Assembly: GCA_035647815.1 (NCBI GenBank)
Contig: DASRMR010000065.1
Coordinates: 1-64,000, forward strand
Origin: JAAYRQ01 sp035647815
GTDB lineage: Bacteria; Bacillota; Syntrophomonadia; Syntrophomonadales; Syntrophomonadaceae
DNA length: 64,000 nt
Reading direction: 5' to 3'
Under the pieces are notes generated by a model. It made no database searches and had not been told where the DNA came from. It saw only the letters and a program-made list of their open reading frames with translations. Below are positions 8,992-18,085 of the stretch, piece by piece (the first letter of the stretch is position 1; every line of letters begins with the position of its first letter). Made by a program: the position numbers and the translations under genes.

Positions 8992-9870
8992 TTAGGCAAG
9001 TAAGTATTTGCCCTCTATACAGATTACCCTTCCTAGTCTTTCAAGTCGCTCTAGATGTTTCCAATCCATCATACATTCATGCAGGAAAAAAATACGTCGG
9101 GGTTCGGGAAACCGGCCATCGTAGGTAATCCCTTCTTCAGCAATTTCTCTAATAGTGTGTTTTCCGCGTCGAACCATATTAAGGATTTTTTCTTCTCTAA
9201 GGTAGAGCTCATCTCTTAACATAGCCAAACGCTGGGGCAATTTCTCAGTCATTACTGCTTTTCCATGTCCAGCCACAAGCATGTCAGGTTGTAAGTGGAT
9301 AAGTTTTTCAATCGATTCGATGAAATCATCGACATCGCTGTCTACCATAGCATAAAAAGGCTTAGTATCTGGGTTAATATCAGCTGTAAAGACAAAGCCT
9401 TCTTGGTTAAAGATAAAACCACAATGCCCTCCACTATGTCCGGGCAAATGGATTACTTGAAATTCGACACTGCCAGTTGTTATCATCTGTCCATCTGTCA
9501 ACTCTCCATCAGCAGGTCTAGCACTATAATGTACCGCCTCAAGATAAAGAGACCTTACCAACTCATCTGGAAAATGGTCAAAACCGTAGGCATGTAGATA
9601 TGCTTCTCCCGATGCCACCCTGTCATGCTCAGTCGAATGCAATAGGACTTGGGCATTTGGGAAATTATAATTCCTGGAATTATGGTCACTATGCCCGTGA
9701 CTGTTCACAATCAGATCTATCGGAGTATTTTGTAAATAAACCATTTCTTCTTCAGGTGGGCTTGAATCTACCAAACAATTGATACCATCTTTGATAAGCA
9801 GGCAATTGCAATAGGGTAGGGTATATTTTTCGTTGCTTAATAATTGAATATGTTTAGATAGTTTTTCCAA
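8992..9870 (-). CDS. MBL-fold metallo-hydrolase
   Basis: A 292-residue metallo-beta-lactamase-fold hydrolase. Metal ligands are visible: the HxHxDH motif in NSHGHSDHN, the third-site His in HLPGHSGGH, the bridging Asp in FTADINPD, and a late His in VAGHGKAV. The C-terminal ~60 residues form a winged-helix-like tail (REEKILNMVRRGKHTIREIAEEG), as in many glyoxalase-II/lactonase-like members. The start is TTG with GGGAGATGAGG upstream. The substrate cannot be predicted. It stands alone with a long empty stretch on each side. Confidence 0.85.
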   Translation of the reverse strand: MEKLSKHIQLLSNEKYTLPYCNCLLIKDGINCLVDSSPPEEEMVYLQNTPIDLIVNSHGHSDHNSRNYNFPNAQVLLHSTEHDRVASGEAYLHAYGFDHFPDELVRSLYLEAVHYSARPADGELTDGQMITTGSVEFQVIHLPGHSGGHCGFIFNQEGFVFTADINPDTKPFYAMVDSDVDDFIESIEKLIHLQPDMLVAGHGKAVMTEKLPQRLAMLRDELYLREEKILNMVRRGKHTIREIAEEGITYDGRFPEPRRIFFLHECMMDWKHLERLERLGRVICIEGKYLLA

Positions 9871-10428
9871 ATCCTCATCTCCCTTACTACCTTCCGATTA
9901 TATAATTATATGGAAGACGATGTAAGCCCTATTTAATAATGACGATTTTTATAGAGTGAACAATTCTCTAGCATTAATTATTTTGGTTTTGAGCCTAGCT
10001 ATAAGCTTTGTCTTTTGCATAATGGGATATAATGTGGAAAAAATAAAAAGACACTTTGAAAATATCCAAATAACATATGGGGGATTATTTTATTTTTAAA
10101 ACTCAAAGCAACTTGACGCAATCCATGGTAAAATCATGCTTGTAGATTATATAACTTTGTGTATGATTATAGATACAGTAACAAATACTGGTATTTTCTC
10201 TTCTTAAGGTGTAACTCTTCTTCCAACATAACCCTTATTTTCAAAAAATGAATGTAAAGCGATTATTCGAGAGGACAGTGATATTAGTGATAATAGTGAT
10301 AAAATCAATTTAGCCTTCGGCCATAATAAAACTGTAACAATAGTTGGCACCATAAGTCGGAAACGCAGAAAATATTATGATTAAAATAAAAAATTAAATT
10401 TAATAAAAATAATAAGGAGGCTTTCATA
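9871..10428. other. Long intergenic region
   Basis: 558 bases between the MBL hydrolase and the YtxH gene. It holds the hydrolase promoter, one possible short membrane ORF (9956-10099), a short direct repeat of AGTGATA near 10275-10300 and the strong AAGGAGG site of the YtxH gene. No RNA gene or riboswitch was recognised. Confidence 0.5.
9956..10099 (+). CDS. Possible 47-residue single-helix membrane peptide
   Basis: A GTG-started frame codes a short hydrophobic helix (LALIILVLSLAISFVF) followed by a basic tail (NVEKIKRHFENI), a composition typical of small membrane proteins rather than random sequence. No good ribosome site is visible before the GTG, so it may be a relic or chance. Confidence 0.25.
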   Translation: MNNSLALIILVLSLAISFVFCIMGYNVEKIKRHFENIQITYGGLFYF

Positions 10429-10827
10429 ATGAGTATTAGTAATTTTCTAGACTTGATGAACAAAGACAAAAGGATGAAAGAGAGACAAAAAACAACACAG
10501 AAGGTTGCTGTAGTAATAGGTGTTGTAGCTGTTGCAGGTGTAGTAACAGGGTTGCTTATTGCGCCGAAGTCAGGAAAAGAGACACGCAAAGACCTAAAAA
10601 ATAAAGCAGTAAATACTGTGGAAACTATAAAAGATACACTTCAAGAGCAGGTAGAAACAGCTAAGGACTACACAGACTATACGGAGCAGGAAATAACTAA
10701 GACTATCGAAGATGTTAAGGGGAAAGCGGAAAATGTAAAAAAGGATCTTAAGGACGGTAGCCGAGAAATTATAGAGGATATTCATAAAACTGCCGGAAAT
10801 GTTTCAAATGGACTTAACCAACTGTAA
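10429..10827 (+). CDS. YtxH-domain protein
   Basis: A 132-residue protein with one membrane helix (about 24-44, VAVVIGVVAVAGVVTGLLIA) followed by the YtxH signature APKSGKETRKDLK and a long charged amphipathic helix. YtxH-type proteins are general-stress-associated envelope proteins of Firmicutes, often paired with a DUF948 protein, as here (15 bases downstream). It has a strong AAGGAGG site. The biochemical role is unknown for the family. Confidence 0.85.
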   Translation: MSISNFLDLMNKDKRMKERQKTTQKVAVVIGVVAVAGVVTGLLIAPKSGKETRKDLKNKAVNTVETIKDTLQEQVETAKDYTDYTEQEITKTIEDVKGKAENVKKDLKDGSREIIEDIHKTAGNVSNGLNQL

Positions 10828-10842
10828 AGTGAGGGGAAAACT

Positions 10843-11304
10843 ATGGTATTTCAATTTACATTATTGCAGTTAATGCTTTTCTTAATTTGCATATTAGGAA
10901 TTTCACTAGGGATTATTCTGCTTCCTATCCTTTGGAATATAAAAAAAGTTGTAGAGAACTTGCGTACGCTGGTAGAAAATAATCAAGAATCTATAAATAA
11001 AACGATCGAAACTTTGCCAGGAACTTTTGAAAATATAGAGAAAATCAGTAGTAATGTTAAAGAAACTACAGATGATCTCAATAATTCGCTTCCGGTTATT
11101 TTAGAAGAAGTTCAACACGTTACCCATGCGACTAAAGAAAGCATTGACACAGTAAGTGGTGTGGTTGAAAATGTTGAATCTGAAATTAACGAAACGATTG
11201 CTTCTTACAAGAAAGATGCATCTGATTTTATAACATATTTTCATATTATTGAAGAAGTGTTACTACTCATACACCGCACCTTTTTTACTGATAAACAAAA
11301 ATAA
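10843..11304 (+). CDS. DUF948 / YoxC-like membrane coiled-coil protein
   Basis: A 153-residue protein with an N-terminal membrane helix (about 5-28) and a long heptad-patterned helix with repeated IETL/VENVE blocks, like the DUF948 family. It is co-transcribed with the YtxH gene, and a strong terminator follows at 11318. The pair probably acts at the cell envelope under stress; this rests on family context. Confidence 0.75.
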   Translation: MVFQFTLLQLMLFLICILGISLGIILLPILWNIKKVVENLRTLVENNQESINKTIETLPGTFENIEKISSNVKETTDDLNNSLPVILEEVQHVTHATKESIDTVSGVVENVESEINETIASYKKDASDFITYFHIIEEVLLLIHRTFFTDKQK

Positions 11305-11317
11305 GCCTACCACGGGG

Positions 11318-11353
11318 AGCCTACCACAGAATGTCTCTGTGGTAGGCTTTCAT
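11318..11353 (+). terminator. Intrinsic terminator of the YtxH/DUF948 operon
   Basis: A perfect 13-base-pair stem (AGCCTACCACAGA at 11318-11330, complement at 11336-11348) with a 5-base loop, followed by TTCATTT. The sequence just before it (CCTACCACGGGG) belongs to the same repeat family as elements at 13578 and 13846. Confidence 0.8.
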
Positions 11354-11542
11354 TTCTGCAGATTTAATTAACTTTCGGACTGCTCAATTTCTAAGTTACC
11401 AAACAACTTAATTGACATAAATCCTAGATAGAATATATTACAAAAAAATAGGGAGAATAAATATATAAAGCTAATTGTTGTTACAATTCGGTTAAAAATA
11501 GATAAAATCCCTAACTATGGGCTTAAAAAGGAGACGAAAATT

Positions 11543-13561
11543 ATGGAAGCTAAAAAGTCAAACAAAAATAAAGCACTAACTACTAATACGGGTACCCATT
11601 GAGAAGAAGATGATTTTATATTAAAAGCTGGCGAACGTGGACCAGCACTTATTCAAGATTTTCAATTCATTAAGAAAATAATGCATTTTACCAAAGAACG
11701 CATACCAGAAAGAGTTGTACATGCTAGGGGTACGGGGGCACATGGTGAGCTCGAGTTATATGAATCTATGGAAAAGTATACTTCAGCAGATTTTCTCCAA
11801 AGACCAGGAGAGAAAACGCCAGTTTTCGCTAGAATATCCACACTTCAAGGTTCTAAAGGATCTGCAGATACGGTTAGAGATATTAGAGGTTTTGCATTAA
11901 AATTTTATACACAAGAAGGAGTTTTTGATTTAACAGCACTTAGTTTTGCAGTGTTTTTCATTCATGATCCGATGAAGTTTCCTGATCTAGTTCATGCTAC
12001 AAAGCCTGAGCCTAAAGATGAAATACCACAAGCTCAAACAGCTCACGATAATTATTGGGATTTCGTATCTCAAAATCAAGAGACAGCCCATGGTGTTATG
12101 TGGTTAATGTCTGATAGAGGTATTCCGAAAAGCTATAGAACAATGGGGGCATTTGGTGTAAACACTTATAAATGGATAAATAAAGCAGGTGAAGTATTCT
12201 TCGTAAAATATCATTTCAAACCTATACTAGGTGTTCATTCTTTTGTATGGGATGAGTGCCAAAAGGTAGCTGGAAAAGACCCAGATTTTCACCGCAAAGA
12301 TTTAATGAATGCTATTGAGATGGGAAATTACCCTGAGTGGGAATTTGGTGTGCAAATTTTACCTGAAAAAGATGAATTTATGTTTGATTTTGATATATTA
12401 GATGACACTAAGCTATGGCCTGAAGAATTAGTTCCTGTAACTCCTGTAGGGAAATTAACATTAAACAAAAATGTAGATAATTTCTTCGCTGAAACTGAGC
12501 AAGCAGCTTTTAATCCAGCTAATTTAGTTCCCGGAATTGATATATCAAATGACCCAATTATTCAAGGGAGAATGTTAGCTTATGAAGATACACATATGCA
12601 TAGACTCGGTGGACCTAATTTCAATCAAATACCAATAAACAGGTCTATATCGCCAGTTAATAATTATCAAAGAGCTGGATCTAACCAGATGAATGTATTT
12701 ACAGAAAATGTGGACTTTAAGAAAAACAGTGATCCCCATGGTTTGTATACAACTCCAAAGGAAGATGGTGGATATCATTTTCATATGGAAACTGTAAAAG
12801 GTGAGAAAATAAAAGGGAGACCGGATAAGTTTACAGACTTTTTTACCCAACCTAAATTATTTTATAATAGTTTAGAACCTATAGAGAAAAAACATTTAAT
12901 TCAAGCTTTTCAATTTGAAGTTTCAAAAGTAAAGAAAGAAAGTATCCGACAAAATGTAGTTAATATGTTTGCTAATGTAGACCAAAAAATGGCTGATGAA
13001 ATAGCAGACTATTTAGGTTTAAAAGCGATTAAATCAGAGCCTATCCAAAACCAAGGTCAAGGTGGAAAAGACAAATTTGCATACGAGGGAAAATCAGTAA
13101 TGAAGTCGGAAACATTAAGCCAAGAGAAAACTCCTAAAATGGCAAAAGGTCTAAAACTAGCAATATTAGTCACAGAAGATACAGATATTAATGAAATTAA
13201 TTCTATAGCAAAAGAGATGGAAAAAGAAGAAATTGTAATAGACTGGGTTGGAGAGAAGTTAGGTAAGTTAAATGAAGATATAGAAATTAAGGCAACTCTA
13301 TATACAACTTACCCAGTTCTTTATGATGGAATATTAGTTACCTCTATGCAAGGAATAGAAAAGGCAAATCTTCATTTATTAGAGGCATTTGTAGAAGAAA
13401 CCTATAATCACTATAAACCAATATTTTTTCACCAAGATGGCAAGAAAAACTTAAAAGACAAATACCTAGGTGAACCAGGGGTAGTAGAAATTAAATCAGG
13501 TATAGAAGGAGCAAAAGAAATAGCACAAATCCGTTTTTGGGATAGAAACATAGCTAAGTAA
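11543..13561 (+). CDS. Large-subunit (clade 2-type) catalase with in-frame TGA at codon 20
   Basis: A haem catalase with the extra C-terminal DJ-1/PfpI-like domain of large catalases; 672 residues if the TGA at 11600-11602 is read through. The ATG at 11543 has a strong AAGGAG site, and the 46 codons before the internal ATG at 11681 encode the family's N-terminal arm (ending LKAGERGPALIQDF), so the gene begins at 11543. Distal His (VVHARG), the Arg of ARISTLQG and the haem-ligand Tyr (RMLAYEDTH) are present. The distal Asn of GNNTPxFF is replaced (TALSFAVFF). The flavodoxin-like C-terminal domain starts near AILVTEDTD. Either the gene is disabled, or it is translated from 11681 (no clear ribosome site), or the TGA is recoded. 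Confidence 0.8.
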
Positions 13562-13658
13562 AAAAGGTTCAATCACACCTACCACGGGGACAGACCGAGA
13601 CTACTGAAAAAGTACCTTTTTAAGCAGCATTGTTGCCAGACCGGACTTTTTTTGAAAG

Positions 13659-13910
13659 TTAATCAGCTACCAACAGTATAAAACTAAAAAAAGATGCATT
13701 TAAGTCATTTAAAGCGGATAGCATCTTGGCTATCCGCTTACTTTTGCCCATGTATTTTTCACGCTCAAAGCTGTATTCTAACAACTTGACTCTTCTGAAG
13801 AATTCTCCCCAGTTTGTACTATGAGGTATTCTAGATAACTTTTCAAACCTACAACAGGGATAGATCCTGCGGTAGGTTCTTTTTGCGTCCTTCCAAAATT
13901 TCCAATTTAT
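13659..13910 (-). pseudogene. Possible C-terminal fragment of an unidentified gene
   Basis: An 84-codon open stretch on the minus strand, bounded upstream by TAG (13911-13913) and ending in TAA, with no start codon or ribosome site near its beginning. The translation looks protein-like (NWGEFFRRVKLLEYSFEREK followed by KSKRIAKML). I do not recognise the family. It may be the tail of a decayed transposase or enzyme. Confidence 0.3.
13846..13884 (+). terminator. Terminator-like hairpin, repeat family member
   Basis: Imperfect stem AACCTACaaCAGGGA / TCCTGcggTAGGTT followed by CTTTTTG. It could end the catalase transcript about 300 bases after the gene. Its arms belong to the CTACC/GGTAGG repeat family seen at 11311 and 13578. 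Confidence 0.5.
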
Positions 13911-14109
13911 CTAATTCTTTTATTAGACAAACCGAGTAGGGGTTACTCAACATCAAAAGTTGATGATAAGTTATATTACAAACTGTAGTATAAACTCGTT
14001 TTTAGATTGACAATAATTACATTACGGCGTTAGAATAACAGTGTAATGTACACGGTATATTCATGATATAAAATGCTGATTACAAGAGATTGATCAAAAA
14101 ATAATATGG

Positions 14110-14142
14110 GCCTCAAACGGATCGTATCTAGTTGATTGAGGC
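14110..14142. repeat. Inverted repeat upstream of the glycyl radical enzyme
   Basis: Arms GCCTCAA and TTGAGGC separated by 19 bases, about 190 bases before the start codon. It could be a regulator site or an old terminator; nothing further can be said. Confidence 0.35.
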
Positions 14143-14328
14143 GCTGTATTTAACAAAATGGGAGGTGGTACTTGAAATTTATGATGTTATAAGAAAATTA
14201 GCACTTCGACGTAAATAGTATAAGCGTAACCACAACTTATGCTGCAGACGGAGAATCAGCACAAGGTGGGTTATCTTTACTAGTCAATTACCTTAGTTTA
14301 TATATAAATTAATTAAGGAGGATGAATT

Positions 14329-16860
14329 ATGACTGTAGAGTTTAAAAGAACTTTCGTTGATCCTTGCGCTATTGAGCCTTATGACAAAGACTGGGGTGTC
14401 GCTGCTAACTGCATGAACGATGAACCATCGCCTTTTCCAAGAATGAATCGTATATTGAAATATTTTCATAATATTGACTTCTCTATAGACCACGAAAGAG
14501 CTTGCCTAGTGACCGAGGTCTACAAAAACAACCCCGATAAACCACAAGCGATTAAATGTGCAATGGCCCTCGCCCATGTCTTGCGAAATGTAAGCATTAA
14601 AATACATCCTTATGAACTAATTGTAGGGGAAACGGCTGCTCCCATGAAAGCTGCTCCAATATTTCCTGAATTTTCGTATAACTGGATTATGGATGAAATG
14701 AAAAACTTTCCTTTTCAAGATCGGGAACTCGATCAATACAATATATCTGAGGAAACGCAAAAGCAGTTGCTGGAATTGGCGGATTTCTGGAAAGGGAAAA
14801 CTGTTGAGGAACAGATACTAAGCACGGCCTCGGCTGATGAACTGAAGGGAACTCAGGTAGGACGAGGAGTATACCTATTAAACCTTTATTTTTATGGTGG
14901 AGTTGGTCATGTTTGTGCGAATTATGAGCTGCTTTTGGCTAACGGTTTTGGAAAACAGAAAAGGCGGATTCAGGAAAAGTTGGCTGCGTTAGACCCATCG
15001 CTTCCCGACGACCTGAAAAAGAGAGAATTTTACGAATCTCAATTAATCGCAGTTGATGCTAGTTCCGATTATATTAGAAGGTACGCGGTACTGGCCAGGG
15101 AGATGGCAGAGAGTGAAACTGATGCAAACAGGAAGGATGAACTGCTTCAAATAGCGGACAACTGTGAATGGATTGCTGAAAACCCGCCTCGAAATTTCTT
15201 TGAAGCCTTGCAGTTAGTTCATTTTGCTACAATTATAATACTGATAGAATCAAATGGACATTCCATCTCTTATGGACGTTTTGACCAATATATGTATCCG
15301 TTTTACAAGCAAGACTTGGAAACTGGAGTCGCAGACAGAGAATTTATGCAGGAATTGGTGGAATGTTTCTATATTAAGATGGCTACATCTACCAAATTAA
15401 GAGACAAAATGACTGCTATCTCTAACACTGGACGAGGTATGGGGGGAGATAGTCTCACTGTTGGTGGGGTGGACCGCAAAGGACATGATGCTACGAATGA
15501 TTTGAGCTATATGTGTATAGATGCGCACGCTCACACATTGTATGGAACTCCCTGGTTATGTGTCAGATGGCATGCCAACACTCCACGAGAGTATCGGATT
15601 AAGACTGCTAATCTCATCAGGATGGGAACTGGCCAACCTAAAGTATATAATGATGAGTCAGCGATCTTATCTCAGGTGGCCAAAGGTGTTCCTGTAGAAG
15701 ATGCAAGAGATTATGCAATAGTAGGCTGTGTAGAAATAGACAGCCCGGGCAAGGAGTATGGATGGCATGATTCAGCATATTTCAATATGGCTAAAGTACT
15801 GGAATTAGCCATAAACAACGGTCGGTGTGTAGGATGTGCTTCACATTGCCCGCGATGGGAAATTTGTGGAGGAATCGGTCAACGTTTAGGACCGGAAACA
15901 GGTAGCCTAGCCGAATTCCAATCATTTGAAGATGTTTTGGAATCTTTTGATACACAGATGAAATACTGGTGTGACCAGATGATAGCTGGTATCAATGTTA
16001 TGGATATTTGCCAGCAGAAGTTAAAACCACTGCCATATCTGTCACTACTAATTGATGACTGTATCGAGAAGGGTATCGATGTAAGTGCTGGAGGTGCCAG
16101 ATATAACTTTAATGGACCGCAGGGAGTCGGGATTGGAAGTGTAGCCGATGGTCTATCAGCAATAAAACAGCTAGTTTTCGAGGAGAAGAAGGTGAAGGGT
16201 GAGGACTACCTTGACGCTCTCGAAAAGAATTGGGAAGGGTATGAGACTCTGTATGCTCTGGTTAACAGCGACAAGGTGCATCATTATGGCAATGATGATG
16301 ATTATGCAGATGATCTGGCTCAACTCGGTTTTAACACCTATTGTAAATATGTGGAAGGGCGCCCTGATGCACGTGGTGGGATGTTTATCCCGGGTGTATA
16401 TTCGGTAACTGCCAATGTTGGATTAGGACTTATTCAGTGGGCTTCAGCTGATGGAAAAAAAGCTGGGGAACCTGTTTCGGACTGTCTGGGACCGGTGCAT
16501 AATGCAAGTGGATCGCATGATATTAAAGGACCCACGGCAATCGTAAAATCCGTAACCAAACTTGATCATATAAGAGCGACCAATGGGACTTTACTGAACT
16601 GGAAGTTTGCCCCTAGTGCTGTTGCCGGGGAGAGTGGACGGGATAACCTGATATCCCTGCTAGAAGTTTACTTCCAGAACAAAGGGCACCACAGCCAATT
16701 CAATGTTATTAGTAGGGAGACACTGGAAGCTGCCCTAGCAAACCCGGAAGATTACAAACATCTGGCGGTAAGAGTTGCCGGTTACAGTGCTTACTTTGTG
16801 GAACTAAGTAAGCCACTGCAAATGGATATAATGGGAAGAACAGAGCTGTCTTTTGATTAA
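14329..16860 (+). CDS. Glycyl radical enzyme, diol/glycerol dehydratase-type active site
   Basis: An 843-residue PFL-like glycyl radical enzyme. The radical Gly818 lies in RVAGYSAYF near the C-terminus; the thiyl Cys467 and base Glu469 are in GCVE; Asp481 is in GWHD. His194 (GGVGHV) and His311 (SNGHSIS) occupy the positions of the two catalytic His of B12-independent glycerol and propanediol dehydratases, which favours a dehydratase-like eliminase over choline lyase or isethionate lyase. The substrate is not settled. After the GWHD segment there is an unusual insert with Cys500, 503, 507 and 513 (CX2CX3CX5C). RBS AAGGAGG. It is followed by a hairpin and its activase; no microcompartment or aldehyde dehydrogenase genes are nearby. 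Confidence 0.9.
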   Translation: MTVEFKRTFVDPCAIEPYDKDWGVAANCMNDEPSPFPRMNRILKYFHNIDFSIDHERACLVTEVYKNNPDKPQAIKCAMALAHVLRNVSIKIHPYELIVGETAAPMKAAPIFPEFSYNWIMDEMKNFPFQDRELDQYNISEETQKQLLELADFWKGKTVEEQILSTASADELKGTQVGRGVYLLNLYFYGGVGHVCANYELLLANGFGKQKRRIQEKLAALDPSLPDDLKKREFYESQLIAVDASSDYIRRYAVLAREMAESETDANRKDELLQIADNCEWIAENPPRNFFEALQLVHFATIIILIESNGHSISYGRFDQYMYPFYKQDLETGVADREFMQELVECFYIKMATSTKLRDKMTAISNTGRGMGGDSLTVGGVDRKGHDATNDLSYMCIDAHAHTLYGTPWLCVRWHANTPREYRIKTANLIRMGTGQPKVYNDESAILSQVAKGVPVEDARDYAIVGCVEIDSPGKEYGWHDSAYFNMAKVLELAINNGRCVGCASHCPRWEICGGIGQRLGPETGSLAEFQSFEDVLESFDTQMKYWCDQMIAGINVMDICQQKLKPLPYLSLLIDDCIEKGIDVSAGGARYNFNGPQGVGIGSVADGLSAIKQLVFEEKKVKGEDYLDALEKNWEGYETLYALVNSDKVHHYGNDDDYADDLAQLGFNTYCKYVEGRPDARGGMFIPGVYSVTANVGLGLIQWASADGKKAGEPVSDCLGPVHNASGSHDIKGPTAIVKSVTKLDHIRATNGTLLNWKFAPSAVAGESGRDNLISLLEVYFQNKGHHSQFNVISRETLEAALANPEDYKHLAVRVAGYSAYFVELSKPLQMDIMGRTELSFD

Positions 16861-16882
16861 TAATACTCAACCAATGTTAGTG

Positions 16883-16924
16883 ATGGATAAAGCAGAGTTA
16901 AACCTCTGTTTTATCCATATTTTA
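16883..16924 (+). terminator. Hairpin between glycyl radical enzyme and activase
   Basis: A 15-bp stem (ATGGATAAAGCAGAG / complement with one G-T pair, 16883-16897 and 16904-16918) followed by ATTTTAAAAT. Lying between the two genes, it probably acts as a partial terminator or 3'-end stabiliser, so that the enzyme is made in excess over its activase. Confidence 0.6.
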
Positions 16925-16989
16925 AAATATCGTAGAATTTATCAAAAGATAAGATAAATGACGACTCGCAGAATAAAGGAAGTGAATAG

Positions 16990-17961
16990 ATGTTTGCTAA
17001 TCGGGAAGATATCAAAGGTAACATTTTTAATATTCAAAAATTTACAATTCATGATGGACCTGGTATTCGGACCGAATTGTTTTTTAAAGGATGTCCTTTG
17101 CGATGCAAGTGGTGTAGTAACCCGGAGAGTTTGAAATTGAAGCAGGAAGTCGGAGTAACTGCTATTCGCTGCATAGGTGTTGATAAATGCAATCTTTGCA
17201 TTGAGGCGTGCCCCCTAGGTGAGGCTGCATTTGTGATAGATAATAACATAATAACTGGAATTAATCGTGAAGTCTGTACGGATTGTCTCGAATGTGTTGA
17301 AGCTTGCCCATCAAATGCTCTAAAGATCTGGGGCAGGGAGATGAACGTTGAAGAGGTCATGAAGGTGCTTTTGGAAGATCGAGAATTTTATCAGAAATCG
17401 GGGGGCGGAATAACTCTCTCCGGTGGGGAAGTGCTTTTGCAGTGGCAGTTTGTTTTAGAGCTCCTGAAGGAGTGCAAAAAGGCAAGTCTACATACATGTG
17501 TGGAAACGGCTATGCACTGCCAGCCAGAGATTTTGGATCAGATTTACCCTTATGTTGATCTGGTTATTACCGATATAAAGCATATGGACGCGGAAAAACA
17601 CCGTGAATACACAGGTGTTCGTAATGATCTTATTTTGCGGAACATCAAGAAAACAGTGCAGATGGGGATGCCTTTGGTAATACGTATACCGGTTGTACCA
17701 GGTCATAATAACGATGAAAAAAATATTAGAGCCACAGCCCAGTTTATAGCTGATGAACTTGGCAACCGGGTGAAACAGGTCCAGCTTCTTCCTTATCGAC
17801 AGCTAGGAGAAGAAAAGTATAAGTCTATAGGGATGCCTTACCCGATGGGGACTTTCGAGGTTCCAGAGCGGAGGGTATGGGAAGAGAATATTAGACATTT
17901 GGTTGAAGTAATGCAGGAATACGGTGTTCCGGCTGTAGCTGGTACGACAGAGAAAATCTGA
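16990..17961 (+). CDS. Glycyl radical enzyme activating enzyme (radical SAM)
   Basis: A 323-residue radical SAM activase that makes the glycyl radical on the enzyme encoded upstream. The SAM-binding cluster motif is CPLRCKWC (Cys35, 39, 42). Between about residues 58 and 105 it carries a two-cluster ferredoxin-like insert (CIGVDKCNLCIEACP and CTDCLECVEACP), as in activases of glycerol dehydratase, choline lyase and hydroxyphenylacetate decarboxylase but not PflA. SAM-binding motifs follow (GGGITLSGGE, VRIPVVPG). Start ATG with AAAGGAAG. It is paired with its target gene 130 bases upstream. Confidence 0.93.
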   Translation: MFANREDIKGNIFNIQKFTIHDGPGIRTELFFKGCPLRCKWCSNPESLKLKQEVGVTAIRCIGVDKCNLCIEACPLGEAAFVIDNNIITGINREVCTDCLECVEACPSNALKIWGREMNVEEVMKVLLEDREFYQKSGGGITLSGGEVLLQWQFVLELLKECKKASLHTCVETAMHCQPEILDQIYPYVDLVITDIKHMDAEKHREYTGVRNDLILRNIKKTVQMGMPLVIRIPVVPGHNNDEKNIRATAQFIADELGNRVKQVQLLPYRQLGEEKYKSIGMPYPMGTFEVPERRVWEENIRHLVEVMQEYGVPAVAGTTEKI

Positions 17962-18030
17962 TAGCTAGCATGGGTACAGGATTATGCAGCTATTAGAAGG
18001 AGTTCTTTGAGGTCATAGAGTTGGCAGTTG

Positions 18031-18066
18031 TTCGACATGATCGTTTTGATCATGTCGAGCTTTGCT
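18031..18066 (+). terminator. Intrinsic terminator after the activase
   Basis: A 12-bp stem (TTCGACATGATC / GATCATGTCGAG, loop GTTTT) followed by CTTTGCTTTTATTTTG. It separates the activase from the converging TetR gene. Confidence 0.75.
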
Positions 18067-18085
18067 TTTATTTTGTCAAACTATC

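Larger units (their letters stand above)
13562..14328. other. Intergenic region with repeat relics and a gene fragment
   Basis: Nearly 770 bases. It holds a copy of CCTACCACGGGGACAGACC (13578-13596), a possible coding relic (13659-13910, minus), a hairpin with AAGCGGATAGC arms (about 13711-13741), a terminator-like repeat at 13846-13878, a GCCTCAA/TTGAGGC hairpin at 14110-14142, and the promoter region of the glycyl radical enzyme. Confidence 0.6.

Noticed and set aside
9871..10428. Possible riboswitch or RNA gene in the long gap
   Set aside because: No recognisable c-di-GMP, T-box or other conserved RNA core was found by eye.
11627..11646. Hairpin after the catalase TGA as a SECIS
   Set aside because: Only a 5-bp stem, 25 bases downstream, in a conserved coding stretch (AGERGPA); no catalase selenoprotein is known to me.
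14329..16860. Assignment as isethionate lyase or choline TMA-lyase
   Set aside because: The His at GGVGH and SNGHS together with CVE and GWHD fit the diol dehydratase type better; the substrate is left open.
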